Shown: positions 27,243 through 36,882 of the stretch, piece after piece
How the letters are laid out: each line of letters begins with the position of its first letter
Position numbering within the stretch: position 1 is the first letter of the stretch
Origin: Huaxiibacter chinensis
GTDB taxonomy: Bacteria > Pseudomonadota > Gammaproteobacteria > Enterobacterales > Enterobacteriaceae
Length of the DNA: 64,000 nt
Assembly: GCF_022171985.1 (NCBI RefSeq)
Contig: NZ_JAJVHF010000003.1
Span: 1 to 64,000, forward strand
Direction: 5' to 3'
Translations under genes and position numbers: made by a program
The notes under the pieces: model-generated
Databases searched by the model: none
Told to the model about the DNA's origin: nothing
What the model saw: the letters and a program-made list of their open reading frames with translations, nothing else

Positions 27243-28148
27243 TTGGCAGGAAGTAGCTTATTAACCTTGTTAGACGATATCGCCACCTTACTGGATGACA
27301 TCTCGGTGATGGGGAAAATCGCCGCGAAAAAAACGGCGGGTGTGCTGGGAGATGATTTATCACTGAACGCGCAGCAGGTCAGCGGCGTGCGCGCCAACCG
27401 GGAGCTCCCGGTGGTGTGGGGGGTGGCGAAAGGCTCCTTTATCAATAAAGTGATCCTGGTGCCGCTGGCGCTTTTGATCAGCGCGTTTATACCCTGGGCA
27501 ATCACGCCGTTATTGATGATTGGCGGCGCGTTCCTGTGCTATGAGGGCGTCGAAAAGGTGCTGCACACCTTTGAATCCCGCAAAGAGAAAGAGTCGCCGC
27601 AAGCGCGTCAGGCGCGTCTGGAAGCGCTTGCGGCGCAGGATCCCAAAGCCTTTGAACGGGACAAGGTTAAGGGGGCGATTCGCACCGATTTTATTCTGTC
27701 GGCAGAAATTGTGGCCATTACCCTGGGCATTGTGTCTGAAGCGCCGCTGCTGAATCAGGTGCTCATCCTTTCCGGGATTGCCATTATCGTCACCATCGGC
27801 GTATACGGCCTGGTCGGCGTGATCGTCAAGCTTGATGACATGGGCTACTGGCTGGCGGATAAATCCAGTGCGCTGGCGAAACTGGTCGGTAAAGGGCTCC
27901 TGGTCACCGCCCCGTGGCTGATGAAAAGCCTGTCGGTGATCGGCACGCTGGCGATGTTCCTGGTCGGTGGTGGGATCGTGGTACACGGTATCCCGGCATT
28001 ACATCACGCCATTGAACATTTCGCCGAAGGGCACGGCAGCGTGGTGGCGGCCATCTTACCGACGCTGGTGAATCTGGTTGTGGGCTTTATCATTGGTGCC
28101 CTTGTGATCGCTGGCGTGAAGGTGATTGGCAAACTCCGCGGCAAATAG
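27243..28148 (+). CDS. yedI: YedI, DUF808 inner-membrane protein
   Basis: The 301-residue protein starts with TTG at 27243 ([21 protein letters not shown]), after AAGGA 8 bp upstream; the same N-terminus is used in E. coli. There are about five to six transmembrane segments (for example [29 protein letters not shown]). DUF808 function is unknown. A longer reading from an ATG at 27198 would add 15 residues that lack homology. Confidence 0.92.
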   Translation: MAGSSLLTLLDDIATLLDDISVMGKIAAKKTAGVLGDDLSLNAQQVSGVRANRELPVVWGVAKGSFINKVILVPLALLISAFIPWAITPLLMIGGAFLCYEGVEKVLHTFESRKEKESPQARQARLEALAAQDPKAFERDKVKGAIRTDFILSAEIVAITLGIVSEAPLLNQVLILSGIAIIVTIGVYGLVGVIVKLDDMGYWLADKSSALAKLVGKGLLVTAPWLMKSLSVIGTLAMFLVGGGIVVHGIPALHHAIEHFAEGHGSVVAAILPTLVNLVVGFIIGALVIAGVKVIGKLRGK

Positions 28149-28232
28149 TCGAGCCTGTTCACTAAAAGGCTATGCAAAACGTCTGTTTCTCGTCTAGATT
28201 GAAACAGTTTCACCCTGATACAGGAGGCGGGT

Positions 28233-28415
28233 ATGGTCTTTTTGGTCAGTGATGAAGTTAAGCCTAAATCGGGTGGTCCACGGATGATTGTCACGGGTTT
28301 TGCCAGTGGCATGGTGGAATGTCGATGGCATGACGGATACAGCATCAAGCGAGAAGCGTTTCGTGAAGACGAGCTTCAGCGGGGTGATGGACGGCAAAGC
28401 CGCGACAAGGCTTAA
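28233..28415 (+). CDS. yodC: YodC, DUF2158 small protein
   Basis: The 60-residue protein has an AGGAGG ribosome site 6 bp before the ATG. The DUF2158 core is present (VSDEVKPKSGGPRMIVTGF, then GMVECRWHDGY), a short SH3-like fold also seen in dsrB-type small proteins. Its function is unknown. A terminator follows. Confidence 0.9.
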   Translation: MVFLVSDEVKPKSGGPRMIVTGFASGMVECRWHDGYSIKREAFREDELQRGDGRQSRDKA

Positions 28416-28421
28416 TCACGT

Positions 28422-28447
28422 AACGCCCGGCTGGTCCGGGCGTTTTT
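28422..28447 (+). terminator. Rho-independent terminator after yodC
   Basis: ACGCCCGG-CTGGT-CCGGGCGT followed by TTTT, 7 bp after the yodC stop. Confidence 0.92.
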
Positions 28448-28499
28448 ATTGACTATCCACTCCTGCCGGATGGCGCAAGGTTGTGAGCAGGGAGAAAGC

Positions 28500-30194
28500 G
28501 TGCAGCGCGAACCTTTGGTGGCAAAAAAAGAACGGATAACGCGGTACCGAAATCATCCAGAGCGTATTGTTAATCTCTGTTTTGTGGTGGTACTGATTTT
28601 CTCTACGCTTCTGACCTGGCGAGAAGTGGTGGTTTTAGAAGATGCGTACATTTCCAGCCAGCGTAACCACCTGGAAAGCGTCTCCAGCGACTTTGACCGA
28701 CAGCTCCAGTTCAGCATTGATAAGCTCTTTTTCTTTCGTCAGAGCATGGGGGAGGCCCTTCAGACGCCCCTCTCTTTTGAGGTATTGCGTGATGCGGTGG
28801 CCAACTTTAGCCATTTGCGCACGTTGCCCTACTGGCAAATGGATATCGATCGGCGGCGTACGCTGCCCCTTAAAGGGGTGTCAGACGCGTTTGTCGAACG
28901 GACCACGCTGCTGGTGCGTGATGACAGCCGGATCAAAAACGAGCTCTCTGCCGCGTTTGAGGTGGGTTATTTGCTGCGCCTGGCGGCCCGCCCCGATCGG
29001 CTTGAAAAACGCGTCCAGTATGTTTCCCGCGCGGGCTTTTACCTTTCTACCGATAGCCTTAACCAGAACCAGGATGTGCCGTCACTTTACTATCAGTGCG
29101 TTACCCGTCCCTGGTTTACCCTGCAATCTGAACGCGATAATCGCGCGCGCGGCGTGAGGTGGTTTATCACGCCTGCAGCGCAATCTCCCTCGGGTGAAAG
29201 AACGATAACTGCCAGCATCCCGGTCTATTTCGACCACTACTGGTATGGCGTCCTGGCGATGGACTTTACCCTCCAGGCGATGAAAAAACTCTTGTTAAGC
29301 GCAAGCGACGGCTATGAAGAGGGTGAATATCAACTCTACGATGGCCGTCTGAATCTGATCGCCTCGACAGAGCCCACGCCGGAGACGATCGGACAATTCG
29401 ATAAACGTGAGCTTGCGCAAATCGCGCACGCCATTGAAGGCGACACCCGAGGCGGCCTACGCCTGGCAAGCCGGTTTGTCAGCTGGCAGCGGCTGGACCA
29501 TTTCGACGGCGTTGTGTTACGCATTCACACCCTGGAAGAGGGCGTTCAGGGTGACTTTGGCAGTATCAGTATTGCACTGGCGCTGCTGTGGGCGCTGTTT
29601 ACCGCCATGCTGTTGATCTCCTGGCTGGTTATTCGGCGCATGGTGAGCAATATGTTTACCCTGCAAAGCTCGCTGCAATGGCAGGCCTGGCACGACCCGC
29701 TGACCCGCCTGAACAACCGTGGCGCGCTGTTTGAACGCGCCACGGCGCTGGCGGAAGAGTGTCATTCGCAGGACAAACCGTTTTCGGTTATTCAGCTCGA
29801 CCTTGACCACTTTAAGAATATCAACGATCGGTATGGTCATCAGGCAGGCGATCGCGTGCTGTCCCATACCGCAGGGCTGATTGCCAGCGCCTTGCGCAGC
29901 ACCGACGTTGCCGGACGCGTAGGGGGCGAGGAGTTTTGCGTAGTGCTTCCCTGCACCACCGCAGAAGAGGCGGCGGTGGTTGCCGAGCGGATACGTGCTC
30001 AGCTCAATCGAAAAGAGATTTTAGTGAAAAAGAGTACGACGATCCGGGTCAGTGCCTCGCTGGGGGTGAGCAGCACGCAGGAAAACGGTAATTTCGATTT
30101 TGAGCAACTGCAATCCATTGCTGATGCGCGTTTATATAAGGCAAAAGAGCAGGGGCGTAATCAGGTCGTCTCCCGGGAACCGGATAAGAAGTGA
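28500..30194 (+). CDS. dgcQ: Diguanylate cyclase DgcQ (YedQ)
   Basis: The protein has 564 residues, exactly the E. coli length, when the GTG at 28500 is used ([16 protein letters not shown] upstream); the longer frame from 28449 is not conserved. TM1 lies at about 27-49, a large periplasmic CHASE7-type sensor domain at 50-355, and TM2 at 360-383. A cytoplasmic GGDEF domain with the active GGEEF motif at 475-479 follows. It makes c-di-GMP from two GTP; E. coli DgcQ promotes cellulose production and lowers motility. The 3' end overlaps convergent yedP. Confidence 0.95.
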   Translation: MQREPLVAKKERITRYRNHPERIVNLCFVVVLIFSTLLTWREVVVLEDAYISSQRNHLESVSSDFDRQLQFSIDKLFFFRQSMGEALQTPLSFEVLRDAVANFSHLRTLPYWQMDIDRRRTLPLKGVSDAFVERTTLLVRDDSRIKNELSAAFEVGYLLRLAARPDRLEKRVQYVSRAGFYLSTDSLNQNQDVPSLYYQCVTRPWFTLQSERDNRARGVRWFITPAAQSPSGERTITASIPVYFDHYWYGVLAMDFTLQAMKKLLLSASDGYEEGEYQLYDGRLNLIASTEPTPETIGQFDKRELAQIAHAIEGDTRGGLRLASRFVSWQRLDHFDGVVLRIHTLEEGVQGDFGSISIALALLWALFTAMLLISWLVIRRMVSNMFTLQSSLQWQAWHDPLTRLNNRGALFERATALAEECHSQDKPFSVIQLDLDHFKNINDRYGHQAGDRVLSHTAGLIASALRSTDVAGRVGGEEFCVVLPCTTAEEAAVVAERIRAQLNRKEILVKKSTTIRVSASLGVSSTQENGNFDFEQLQSIADARLYKAKEQGRNQVVSREPDKK

Positions 30195-30988
30195 TCGAGG
30201 CCCTCCCGCCAGCCTTCAGGGCCGGGCTGCGACGTGTGGTAAACCCGCTCGGGCAGGTCGTCCTGCAACTGGATGCCCAGCCGGTTTATGCCTTTGACGA
30301 CCACCGCGTAATCGACGTTATCCAGCAGCGGCGCATCATTCGGCCCGTCGCCCAGGCCTATGGTCGTGGGGACAACCCCTTCGCGTTTGCGATACTCATC
30401 AATGAGCCAGTTCACCGCCTGGTCTTTACCGCCGCGCACATCGAGGATATGCCAGAAGCGGGCTCCCTGAATAAATTTAAAACCGAGCTGCATCAGTTGA
30501 GACGCGAACTGCTTCATCCGATCGTCGCTGTCGCGCCAGACGAGCGTAACTGAGGCCTCATGCAGGCGCGCGAGCCCCGCCCGGTCGCGATTAAGCCCGG
30601 TCCATTCACCGATGACACGTTCATCGACATCATCGAACGTGGTGAACTTAAATCCGTCCTTGTCGCGAAGCTGATTGACGACCTGACGAATATCGCTGTG
30701 CGGCGTGCCGTTGATCAGCCGCGGGGCGTTCGGGTGATCGTCCCAGCGCACGTCAAGCTGAATGACGGCGCCGTTTTCGGCAATAAAGGGTAATCCTGCC
30801 AGACCCAAATCGTGCTGAATCTCCAGGGTTTCGGCAGCGGTTTTACTGCTGCATAAAATGACCGGGATCTGATTATCCTGTAATTTTTCCAGCCATGCCG
30901 ACGCGGGTTGCCAGTCGTAGGTATGGATATCCAGCAGCGTGCCGTCCAGATCGGTAAAAATTAATAAGGTATCCTTAAGTAGGGACAT
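30161..30988 (-). CDS. yedP: YedP, mannosyl-3-phosphoglycerate phosphatase-type HAD hydrolase
   Basis: The 275-residue HAD phosphatase has motif [11 protein letters not shown] (nucleophile D13/D15), motif II Ser in ILCSSKT, a Cof-type C2 cap, a lysine in KDQAVNWL, and motif [14 protein letters not shown]. It matches the MPGP family (E. coli YedP). No mannosyl-3-phosphoglycerate synthase gene lies nearby, so the true substrate in enterics is uncertain. The stop lies inside the end of dgcQ. Confidence 0.92.
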   Translation of the reverse strand: MSLLKDTLLIFTDLDGTLLDIHTYDWQPASAWLEKLQDNQIPVILCSSKTAAETLEIQHDLGLAGLPFIAENGAVIQLDVRWDDHPNAPRLINGTPHSDIRQVVNQLRDKDGFKFTTFDDVDERVIGEWTGLNRDRAGLARLHEASVTLVWRDSDDRMKQFASQLMQLGFKFIQGARFWHILDVRGGKDQAVNWLIDEYRKREGVVPTTIGLGDGPNDAPLLDNVDYAVVVKGINRLGIQLQDDLPERVYHTSQPGPEGWREGLDHFLSGSRETT

Positions 30989-31065
30989 AGGGGCTCCTGA
31001 GCTAACCAGGTGATATTACGGAGAATATATCCTTGTCAGCCAAAAAAATTGGGGATAAGGTGTGT

Positions 31066-31156
31066 CTCACATCAGATTTCCTGGTGTAACGAATTTTATA
31101 AGTGCTTCTTGCAGCTGCAAGCTTGATCCCGGTCACCCCATGACCGGGATTTTTTT
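31066..31156 (+). ncRNA. dsrA: DsrA small regulatory RNA
   Basis: The roughly 90-nt RNA has the DsrA 5' region nearly intact (CACATCAGATTTCCTGGTG, then TAACGAATTTTATAAGTGC), which in E. coli pairs with the rpoS leader and with hns mRNA, with Hfq. The middle hairpin CTTGCAGCTGCAAG replaces the E. coli loop but keeps the pairing. The terminal hairpin ATCCCGGTCA/TGACCGGGAT ends in T7 and differs from E. coli by compensated changes. Its place beside yedP, yodD, dsrB and rcsA is conserved. End points are estimated by analogy. Confidence 0.93.
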
Positions 31157-31161
31157 ATGCC

Positions 31162-31389
31162 TTAGCGATTTACTTCAGTCACGCTAAAGTCATGGATATC
31201 CAGTTCAAAGGCTTCCGCCAGTTCGCGGTATGTATGATAGTCCCGTCCGTTTACCATGACGTGGGTAGGATCATCCTCCGCACGTCGGACTTCGCTTTCG
31301 CTGATTTCATTTATGGCAGCGAGCAGCGCATCGACATCCACGTTCACTTCTCGTTTTGCGGTGTCGCTGTACTCTTTGGCTGTCTTCAT
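31162..31389 (-). CDS. yodD: YodD small protein
   Basis: The 75-residue acidic protein has E. coli YodD length and sequence ([35 protein letters not shown]-term [14 protein letters not shown]). A GGAGGAAAG ribosome site precedes the ATG at 31389; the longer frame upstream is spurious. E. coli yodD is stress-induced and of unknown function. It is convergent with dsrA. Confidence 0.92.
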   Translation of the reverse strand: MKTAKEYSDTAKREVNVDVDALLAAINEISESEVRRAEDDPTHVMVNGRDYHTYRELAEAFELDIHDFSVTEVNR

Positions 31390-31515
31390 TACCTTTCCTC
31401 CTTCAGGGTGTACCCCCTTCATTATAGACGGTATGGGAAAGGGCCAAATTCCGTTACCAGGGCTGCCAGTCAGGACGTTTTGTTCTACACTGGCAAAAAA
31501 CCACAGGAGGAATGT

Positions 31516-31707
31516 ATGAAGGTTAACGATCGGGTCACTGTGAAAACGGATGGCGGGCCACGCCGCTCTGGCGTCGTGCTGGCCGTTGAGCCCTTTAATG
31601 AAGGCATTATGTATCTGGTCTCGCTGGAGGATTACCCGCTCGGTATCTGGTTCTTCAACGAGAGTGGGCACCCGGACGGTATCTTTGTGGAACGGGCTGA
31701 GTCGTGA
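31516..31707 (+). CDS. dsrB: DsrB small protein
   Basis: The 63-residue protein is almost identical to E. coli DsrB ([33 protein letters not shown]). AGGAGG lies 5 bp before the ATG. Its expression in E. coli is RpoS-dependent; function unknown. It is convergent with rcsA. Confidence 0.93.
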   Translation: MKVNDRVTVKTDGGPRRSGVVLAVEPFNEGIMYLVSLEDYPLGIWFFNESGHPDGIFVERAES

Positions 31708-31726
31708 CGGTTCAGAAGGGAATCGG

Positions 31727-31754
31727 TAAAAAATCTCTGGCCAGGCCAGAGATT
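31727..31754 (-). terminator. Rho-independent terminator of rcsA
   Basis: On the minus strand AATCTCTGGC-CTG-GCCAGAGATT is followed by TTTT, about 30 bp beyond the rcsA stop. Confidence 0.85.
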
Positions 31755-31785
31755 GACAGGAAGCACGCTGAAAAGGTGAAAACGA

Positions 31786-32409
31786 TTAACGCATGTTAAC
31801 GAAAATTCCATTTGTCACGTTATCCGTCAAACGAACAACATGATAGATGACTTGCTTATTATGCGTTTTTATTTTCCTTTTAATATTACCTTTATGTGAC
31901 GATACGGTCTTCGCCTTAATATTCATCTGATCAGATATTTGAATCGTACCTTGCCCATCCATCCACATTCGCAGCATACTTGATTCAGTGCGACTTAATG
32001 ATAACGTGGGTAAGTTAAATGCTCCTACACTTTTAACTTCTCTATTCAAATAATCGACCAAAATGTCATCTAAGGATTCCGGTTTAATCGATTTGGAGCT
32101 GATCAGTAAATTTTTTCGTACCAGTAAATATTCATCGAAATGGATATTGGCAATTGCCATAAAAACAATAAACAAGGTCTTAGGATGTTGATTAATGATT
32201 TGCTTAATCTGCTGACTGTCGACTGGATCGTGTATGAAACAGTCCTCATTAATAAACACCACGCCAGGCTTGTGCGCATCACAAGCGGCTGAAAGTTCGT
32301 CAACGGTGTGAACATCGTTGATTTCTCTTTTTCTTACCCCTCTACTCGCCAGATACCCGGTTAGCCCTAGCCGGGTGTAACTGCATAAATCCATAATGAT
32401 CGTTGACAT
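31786..32409 (-). CDS. rcsA: RcsA, auxiliary activator of capsule genes
   Basis: The 207-residue LuxR-type regulator matches E. coli and Klebsiella RcsA from [20 protein letters not shown] on. An N-terminal pseudo-receiver domain precedes the C-terminal helix-turn-helix ([25 protein letters not shown], about 137-161, then [16 protein letters not shown]). It forms heterodimers with RcsB to activate colanic acid and other capsule genes, and is a Lon substrate. It lies downstream of fliR, separated by 284 bp that include an RcsAB box. Confidence 0.96.
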   Translation of the reverse strand: MSTIIMDLCSYTRLGLTGYLASRGVRKREINDVHTVDELSAACDAHKPGVVFINEDCFIHDPVDSQQIKQIINQHPKTLFIVFMAIANIHFDEYLLVRKNLLISSKSIKPESLDDILVDYLNREVKSVGAFNLPTLSLSRTESSMLRMWMDGQGTIQISDQMNIKAKTVSSHKGNIKRKIKTHNKQVIYHVVRLTDNVTNGIFVNMR

Positions 32410-32661
32410 GGCATACCCTCACTCAATGCGTAACGATAATTCACCATCTGCCTGAGAGCTCATAAACAGCCATACGGGATGGAAAAAGGTAATAACCTGT
32501 GAGCGTTACAAAAACTTTCAGGCGAACTCACTATCCCGTAAAGTTACGTATAATTTGCCAGGAATCTTCTTAAAGTAAAGTAAATATTAAGTATTGTGAG
32601 GAGCATAAAAACAATTAAACCGCACCAGATATATCCTGGAAGATGTTTTTCATGTTTTACT

Positions 32662-32676
32662 TTAGGAATATCCTCA
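32662..32676 (-). promoter_or_regulatory. RcsAB box upstream of rcsA
   Basis: TGAGGATATTCCTAA on the minus strand matches the RcsAB consensus TAAGAATATTCCTA at most positions. It lies about 255 bp upstream of the rcsA start, in line with the known autoactivation of rcsA through a long leader. It is 18 bp beyond the fliR stop. Confidence 0.7.
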
Positions 32677-32693
32677 GAGAGACAATATAAAGA

Positions 32694-33488
32694 CTAGGGG
32701 TTACTATTTTTCGGTAGTTCGCGAACAATATCGGATAACAGATTGAAAAGTTCGCCGAATAAATGTTCACAGAAGGGGGCGATAAGCGGCATTAACAGCG
32801 ACATTAATATCATTCCTACCGTCAGCGTGACTGGGAAACCGATTACAAATACCGAAAGCTGCGGGGCCATTCGGTTAAGCAAGCCTAATGCCAGGTTGAC
32901 GGTGAGCAGCAGGGTGATAACCGGCAAGGCCAGCATCAAACCGTTAAGGAAAATCAGCCCGGCGGCGCGCGTTAAGGCCAGGAAGGCATTGCTGTTGACC
33001 GGATTGCCGCCAATCGGCAGCGTGTGAAAGGTGTCTACCAGCAGCGAAATGAGCCACAGGTGACCATTGAACGACAGAAACAGGAGCATCGCCAGCATGT
33101 CGATAATGCGCGCCAGTACCGGCATATTAAGGTGGCTTGAGGGATCGACGAAGGTTGCAAAGGAAAGCCCCATTTGCAAACCAATCAACTCTCCTGCGGT
33201 TCGGATCGCGGCAAACGCCAGCTGCATGGTAAAACCAATGGCCACGCCAATCATCACCTGCTGAAGCGCCAGCCAAATGGCTTTCGCCGAGAAAATCGGC
33301 ACGTCCACTTCAGGCAGCGTAGGGGCGATCACGACAGTGATGATAATCCCTAAACCGACTTTTACCCGCTTGGGGATGGCGCGTTCACTCAGGATGGGGG
33401 CCGTCATAATCAATGCCATGACGCGTAGCAGAGGCCAGAAATAGAGGCCAAGCCAGTGTATCCATTGATCGCTGGTGAAATGCAACAT
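32694..33488 (-). CDS. fliR: FliR, flagellar type III export gate protein
   Basis: The 264-residue inner-membrane protein has about six helices and joins FliP and FliQ in the export gate. Conserved stretches: [40 protein letters not shown]. It is the last gene of fliLMNOPQR, 6 bp after fliQ. Confidence 0.96.
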   Translation of the reverse strand: MLHFTSDQWIHWLGLYFWPLLRVMALIMTAPILSERAIPKRVKVGLGIIITVVIAPTLPEVDVPIFSAKAIWLALQQVMIGVAIGFTMQLAFAAIRTAGELIGLQMGLSFATFVDPSSHLNMPVLARIIDMLAMLLFLSFNGHLWLISLLVDTFHTLPIGGNPVNSNAFLALTRAAGLIFLNGLMLALPVITLLLTVNLALGLLNRMAPQLSVFVIGFPVTLTVGMILMSLLMPLIAPFCEHLFGELFNLLSDIVRELPKNSNP

Positions 33489-33494
33489 GAGGGA

Positions 33495-33764
33495 TTAGCC
33501 GATGATGTAAGGCAGGTTGGTAAACAGGTTACGCATGTAATCCAACAGCAGGTTCAACATCCACGGCCCGGCGACGATAATGGCAACAAATACCGCGATA
33601 ATCTTTGGGATAAACGACAACGTCATTTCGTTAATCTGCGTGGCGGCCTGCAGGATACTGATGATAAGCCCGGTAACCAGCGCGACCAGCAGCAGAGGGG
33701 CGGCGACGGACACGGCGACTCTCATCGCTTCCGTGCCCATCATCATGACCGATTCTGGCGTCAT
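33495..33764 (-). CDS. fliQ: FliQ, flagellar export gate protein
   Basis: The 89-residue protein has two transmembrane helices (VAAPLLLVALVTGLIISILQA; IIAVFVAIIVAGPWML). The ATG at 33764 (MTPESVMMMGTEAM) gives the standard FliQ length; an upstream extension of the frame is not conserved. It lies 10 bp after fliP. Confidence 0.96.
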   Translation of the reverse strand: MTPESVMMMGTEAMRVAVSVAAPLLLVALVTGLIISILQAATQINEMTLSFIPKIIAVFVAIIVAGPWMLNLLLDYMRNLFTNLPYIIG

Positions 33765-33774
33765 TGCGCGCTCC

Positions 33775-34515
33775 TCAACTGTAGAAACTTTGCGCCAGCG
33801 AACCGACAAGCAGCTGCCAGCCATCCACCAGAACAAAAAGCATGATTTTAAAGGGCAGGGCAATGGTCGCAGGCGGCACCATCATCATACCCAGTGCCAT
33901 AAGAACGCTGGCGATCACCAGGTCAATAATCAAAAACGGAATGAAGATAGTAAAGCCAATCTGGAAAGCGGTTTTCAGTTCGCTGGTCACATATGCCGGC
34001 AATAAAATGCGCATCGGCACGGCTTCAGGTCCCTGAATCGGACCGGCGTTCGCCAGACGAGCAAACAGAGCCAGGTCGGCTTCACGCGTCTGGCGAAGCA
34101 TAAATTCGCGCAGCGGTTGTGCCCCTTTATCCAGCGCTTCCTGCATCGAAATTTTGTCTTCACTGAACGGCTGATAGGCGTCGGCATAAATCTTATCGAT
34201 GACCGGCGACATAATGAAAAAGGTCAGAAACAGGGCCAGCCCCAGCAGGACCTGGTTGGGCGGTGCGGAGGGGGTACCTAAGGCATTTCGCAGCAGACCA
34301 AACACAATGATGATGCGGGTGAAGCTGGTCATCATCAGCAAAATCGCCGGAATGAAGGTCAGCGAGGTGATAAACACCAGCGTCTGGACGGGCAGCGTCC
34401 AGCTTTGTCCGCCCCCGGCGAGCGGTGTGGAAACCAGACCCGGCAGCTGGGCATACACGGCGGGAGCAAACAGACCCACGCCTGCCAGCGCAAGGAACAT
34501 CAAACGGCGCATCAC
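33775..34515 (-). CDS. fliP: FliP, flagellar export gate protein
   Basis: The 246-residue protein has a cleavable signal peptide (ending near PAVYA) and about four later helices. It carries the family motifs [20 protein letters not shown] and [19 protein letters not shown]. It forms the pentameric core of the export gate with FliR. It overlaps fliO by 4 bp. Confidence 0.96.
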   Translation of the reverse strand: MMRRLMFLALAGVGLFAPAVYAQLPGLVSTPLAGGGQSWTLPVQTLVFITSLTFIPAILLMMTSFTRIIIVFGLLRNALGTPSAPPNQVLLGLALFLTFFIMSPVIDKIYADAYQPFSEDKISMQEALDKGAQPLREFMLRQTREADLALFARLANAGPIQGPEAVPMRILLPAYVTSELKTAFQIGFTIFIPFLIIDLVIASVLMALGMMMVPPATIALPFKIMLFVLVDGWQLLVGSLAQSFYS

Positions 34516-34886
34516 GATCTCCCGGAACGCTTAAGCAAACTCTTCATAACGGACTGAAAATCCGCGGGGGTCTCTGCATTCTCCTGGCCCGCGGCGGGCG
34601 CAGGCGGCAGGGTGTGAAGCAGATTAATTTGAGAAGCGGTAACGCCTAACACCAGCCGCGCGTCTTCAACGTCGACAATCACCACCCGCTCACGCGGGCC
34701 GAGTGACGCGCTGGCGCTGACTTTCAGGCCGCGCGCATGGGCGGTTTTACCCGCCAGGCCAAAACGCTTTGCCAGCCAGGCGGCAATAAGAATAAAGGCA
34801 ATAATGCCGATCAACGCACCGCTCACCTGTAATAACGGAGAGCCAGGAACGGCGGAGGGCGGCGAGACAATTGCCTGTGTTTTCAT
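34512..34886 (-). CDS. fliO: FliO, flagellar gate assembly protein
   Basis: The 124-residue bitopic protein has one transmembrane helix (about 24-43, [21 protein letters not shown]) and a cytoplasmic domain with [19 protein letters not shown]. It assists FliP ring formation. It lies 2 bp after fliN. Confidence 0.94.
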   Translation of the reverse strand: MKTQAIVSPPSAVPGSPLLQVSGALIGIIAFILIAAWLAKRFGLAGKTAHARGLKVSASASLGPRERVVIVDVEDARLVLGVTASQINLLHTLPPAPAAGQENAETPADFQSVMKSLLKRSGRS

Positions 34887-34888
34887 GC

Positions 34889-35302
34889 TTAACGGCTCAG
34901 ACGACGCATACGTTCGGACGGGGTGATGATATCCGTGATACGAACACCGTATTTATCGGCAACCACCACGACTTCGCCCTGGGCAATCAGATAGCCGTTA
35001 ATCAGAATATCCAGCGGTTCACCCGCCAGACCGTCCAGCGCCACCACGGAACCCTGCGTCAGGCGCAGCAGCTCTTTGATGGTCATGCGGGTACGACCCA
35101 GCTCGACGGTCAGCTTGACCGGAATATCCATAATCAGGTCGATATCCTGCAACGTGCCGCTCACGTCGCCACCGCCCAGCTGCTGGAAGACGGAATCCGT
35201 CGTGCTTTTGGCCGGTGTCGTTTTTTGCTCGTTTAACGCGTCAGCCCACAGATCGTCCAGTGCTCCGCTGTTCTCATCGGACGGATTGTTCATGTCACTC
35301 AT
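34889..35302 (-). CDS. fliN: FliN, flagellar motor switch C-ring protein
   Basis: The 137-residue protein has a variable N-terminus (1-50) and a C-terminal SpoA domain (IDLIMDIPVKLTVELGRTRMTIKELLRL, then GEVVVVADKYGVRITDII). It forms the lower C-ring with FliM and binds FliH and CheY-P. It overlaps fliM by 4 bp. Confidence 0.96.
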   Translation of the reverse strand: MSDMNNPSDENSGALDDLWADALNEQKTTPAKSTTDSVFQQLGGGDVSGTLQDIDLIMDIPVKLTVELGRTRMTIKELLRLTQGSVVALDGLAGEPLDILINGYLIAQGEVVVVADKYGVRITDIITPSERMRRLSR

Positions 35303-36303
35303 TTGGGCTGTTCCTCATTCAGCGAATTCAATATCGGGTTGATCAAGTGCTCAACGCGTAACGCATACTGGCCGTTAACGGTGCCGTACTGGCTGGTTAG
35401 CACAGGTACGCCATCAACATGGGCAATAATGCGGTCAGGTTTATCTATTGGCAGAACATCACCGGGTTGTAATTTCAGGATCTGAGATAACCGCAGTGGG
35501 ACGTCGCCAAAGTTGGCAATAAGCTCCAGCTGCGAATGCTGAACCTGACGCACCAGATTCTCTCGCCAGTTCTGATCTTCATTGCGGGAGTTTTCCAGCG
35601 GCGGGTTTACCAGCACTTCGCGCAGCGGTTCGATCATGCTAAACGGCAGACAAATATTGAATTCGCCGGTCAGGTTACCGATCTCTACGTGGAAAGGCGT
35701 GTTAACCACAATGTCGTTTGGCGAGGTGGTGATGTTGGTGAATTTCACCTGCATCTCCGAGCGCACATACTCCACGTCCAGCGGGTGTATGGCCTTCCAC
35801 GCGTCGCTGTAGCCTTCCAGCGCCAGCTTCAGCATGCGGTTAATGACGCGCTGTTCGGTATGGGTAAACTCGCGTCCTTCCACTTTGGTCGGAAAACGCC
35901 CGTCTCCACCAAACAGGTTATCAACTGCAATGAACACCAGGCTCGGAGAAAACACGAACAAACCGGTGCCGCGCAGAGGTTTCAGATGAATCAGGTTAAG
36001 GTTGGTCGGCACGGGTAAGTTGCGTGCAAACTCATGATAAGGCTGAATGCGGATGGCCCCGACGGTGATATCCGGGCTTCGGCGCAGCAGGTTGAACAGC
36101 CCCATGCGGAACTGACGGGCAAAACGTTCGTTGATGATCTCCAGCGCCTGTAAACGCTCACGCACCACGCGGCGCTGGGTATTGGGATCGTAGGGACGAA
36201 TGTCGCTATCGCCAACCGCGCCTGGCGTTGGATCATCATTTTTATCGCTGTCGCCGTTGAGCAGCGCATCGATTTCTGCCTGAGAAAGAATACTATCGCC
36301 CAT
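35299..36303 (-). CDS. fliM: FliM, flagellar motor switch protein
   Basis: The 334-residue protein has the E. coli length. The CheY-binding N-terminus MGDSILSQAEIDALLNGDS fixes the start at 36303, since upstream codons in frame are unrelated. A CheC-like middle domain (RPYDPNTQRRVVRERLQALEI, GTGLFVFSPSLVF) and a C-terminal SpoA domain (LQPGDVLPIDKPDRI) follow. It relays CheY-P binding to FliG. It lies 4 bp after fliL. Confidence 0.97.
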   Translation of the reverse strand: MGDSILSQAEIDALLNGDSDKNDDPTPGAVGDSDIRPYDPNTQRRVVRERLQALEIINERFARQFRMGLFNLLRRSPDITVGAIRIQPYHEFARNLPVPTNLNLIHLKPLRGTGLFVFSPSLVFIAVDNLFGGDGRFPTKVEGREFTHTEQRVINRMLKLALEGYSDAWKAIHPLDVEYVRSEMQVKFTNITTSPNDIVVNTPFHVEIGNLTGEFNICLPFSMIEPLREVLVNPPLENSRNEDQNWRENLVRQVQHSQLELIANFGDVPLRLSQILKLQPGDVLPIDKPDRIIAHVDGVPVLTSQYGTVNGQYALRVEHLINPILNSLNEEQPK

Positions 36304-36307
36304 GTCG

Positions 36308-36775
36308 TTACCGCAGGATGAAGGCTGTGTACAGAACGTCAGTGACTTCCTGCTTAGGTTGACCATTTACCAGCGGCTGCGCGAGCGTCTGCTTAATGGC
36401 CTCGACCAACTTTTGCTTACCGTCATCGGTAGCCAGTCCGGAAGCGTCCTGACGCGAGAAAAGAAGCAGTAAACGGCTACGCACTTCTGGCAAGTATTCG
36501 CTCAGGCGGGTGCGGGTGGCCTCGTCTTTCAGACGCAGCGTAATGCCGATATAAAGCACGCGATCCGCATCGCCAAGGTTCACCGTGAAGGTATCCAGGG
36601 CGAAAAACACCGGCGCCGGTGGCGGCGGGAGTTCAGCTTTGGCAGCAGCAGTCGGTTCTTTCTGCATACGCCAGTAACTATAGCCAGCGGTGGCGCACGC
36701 GGCGAGCGTGATCAGCACCAGCAGCGGGATCCAGATGGAGCGCTTGCTTTTCTTGGTAATAGCGGTGTCAGTCAT
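36308..36775 (-). CDS. fliL: FliL, stator-associated flagellar protein
   Basis: The 155-residue inner-membrane protein has a short cytoplasmic N-terminus, one helix (about 14-34, [22 protein letters not shown]) and a periplasmic stomatin-like domain. It stabilises stators and supports torque and swarming. It is the first gene of the fliLMNOPQR unit, 107 bp from fliK. Confidence 0.95.
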   Translation of the reverse strand: MTDTAITKKSKRSIWIPLLVLITLAACATAGYSYWRMQKEPTAAAKAELPPPPAPVFFALDTFTVNLGDADRVLYIGITLRLKDEATRTRLSEYLPEVRSRLLLLFSRQDASGLATDDGKQKLVEAIKQTLAQPLVNGQPKQEVTDVLYTAFILR

Positions 36776-36813
36776 CTGATACGAGCTTCCTGTGTTCGGT
36801 ACAGCTAATAGGA

Positions 36814-36868
36814 GTGATTATCCCGTGTCCTGTCTGCGTCAAAGCGTGGAAAAGACGGAGATAATCAC
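36814..36868. repeat. Inverted repeat between fliK and fliL
   Basis: GTGATTATC (36814-36822) and GATAATCAC (36860-36868) are perfect 9-bp inverted arms 37 bp apart, lying in the 107-bp gap where the fliL promoter must be. Confidence 0.6.
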
Positions 36869-36882
36869 GCTACCTCTTGCGT

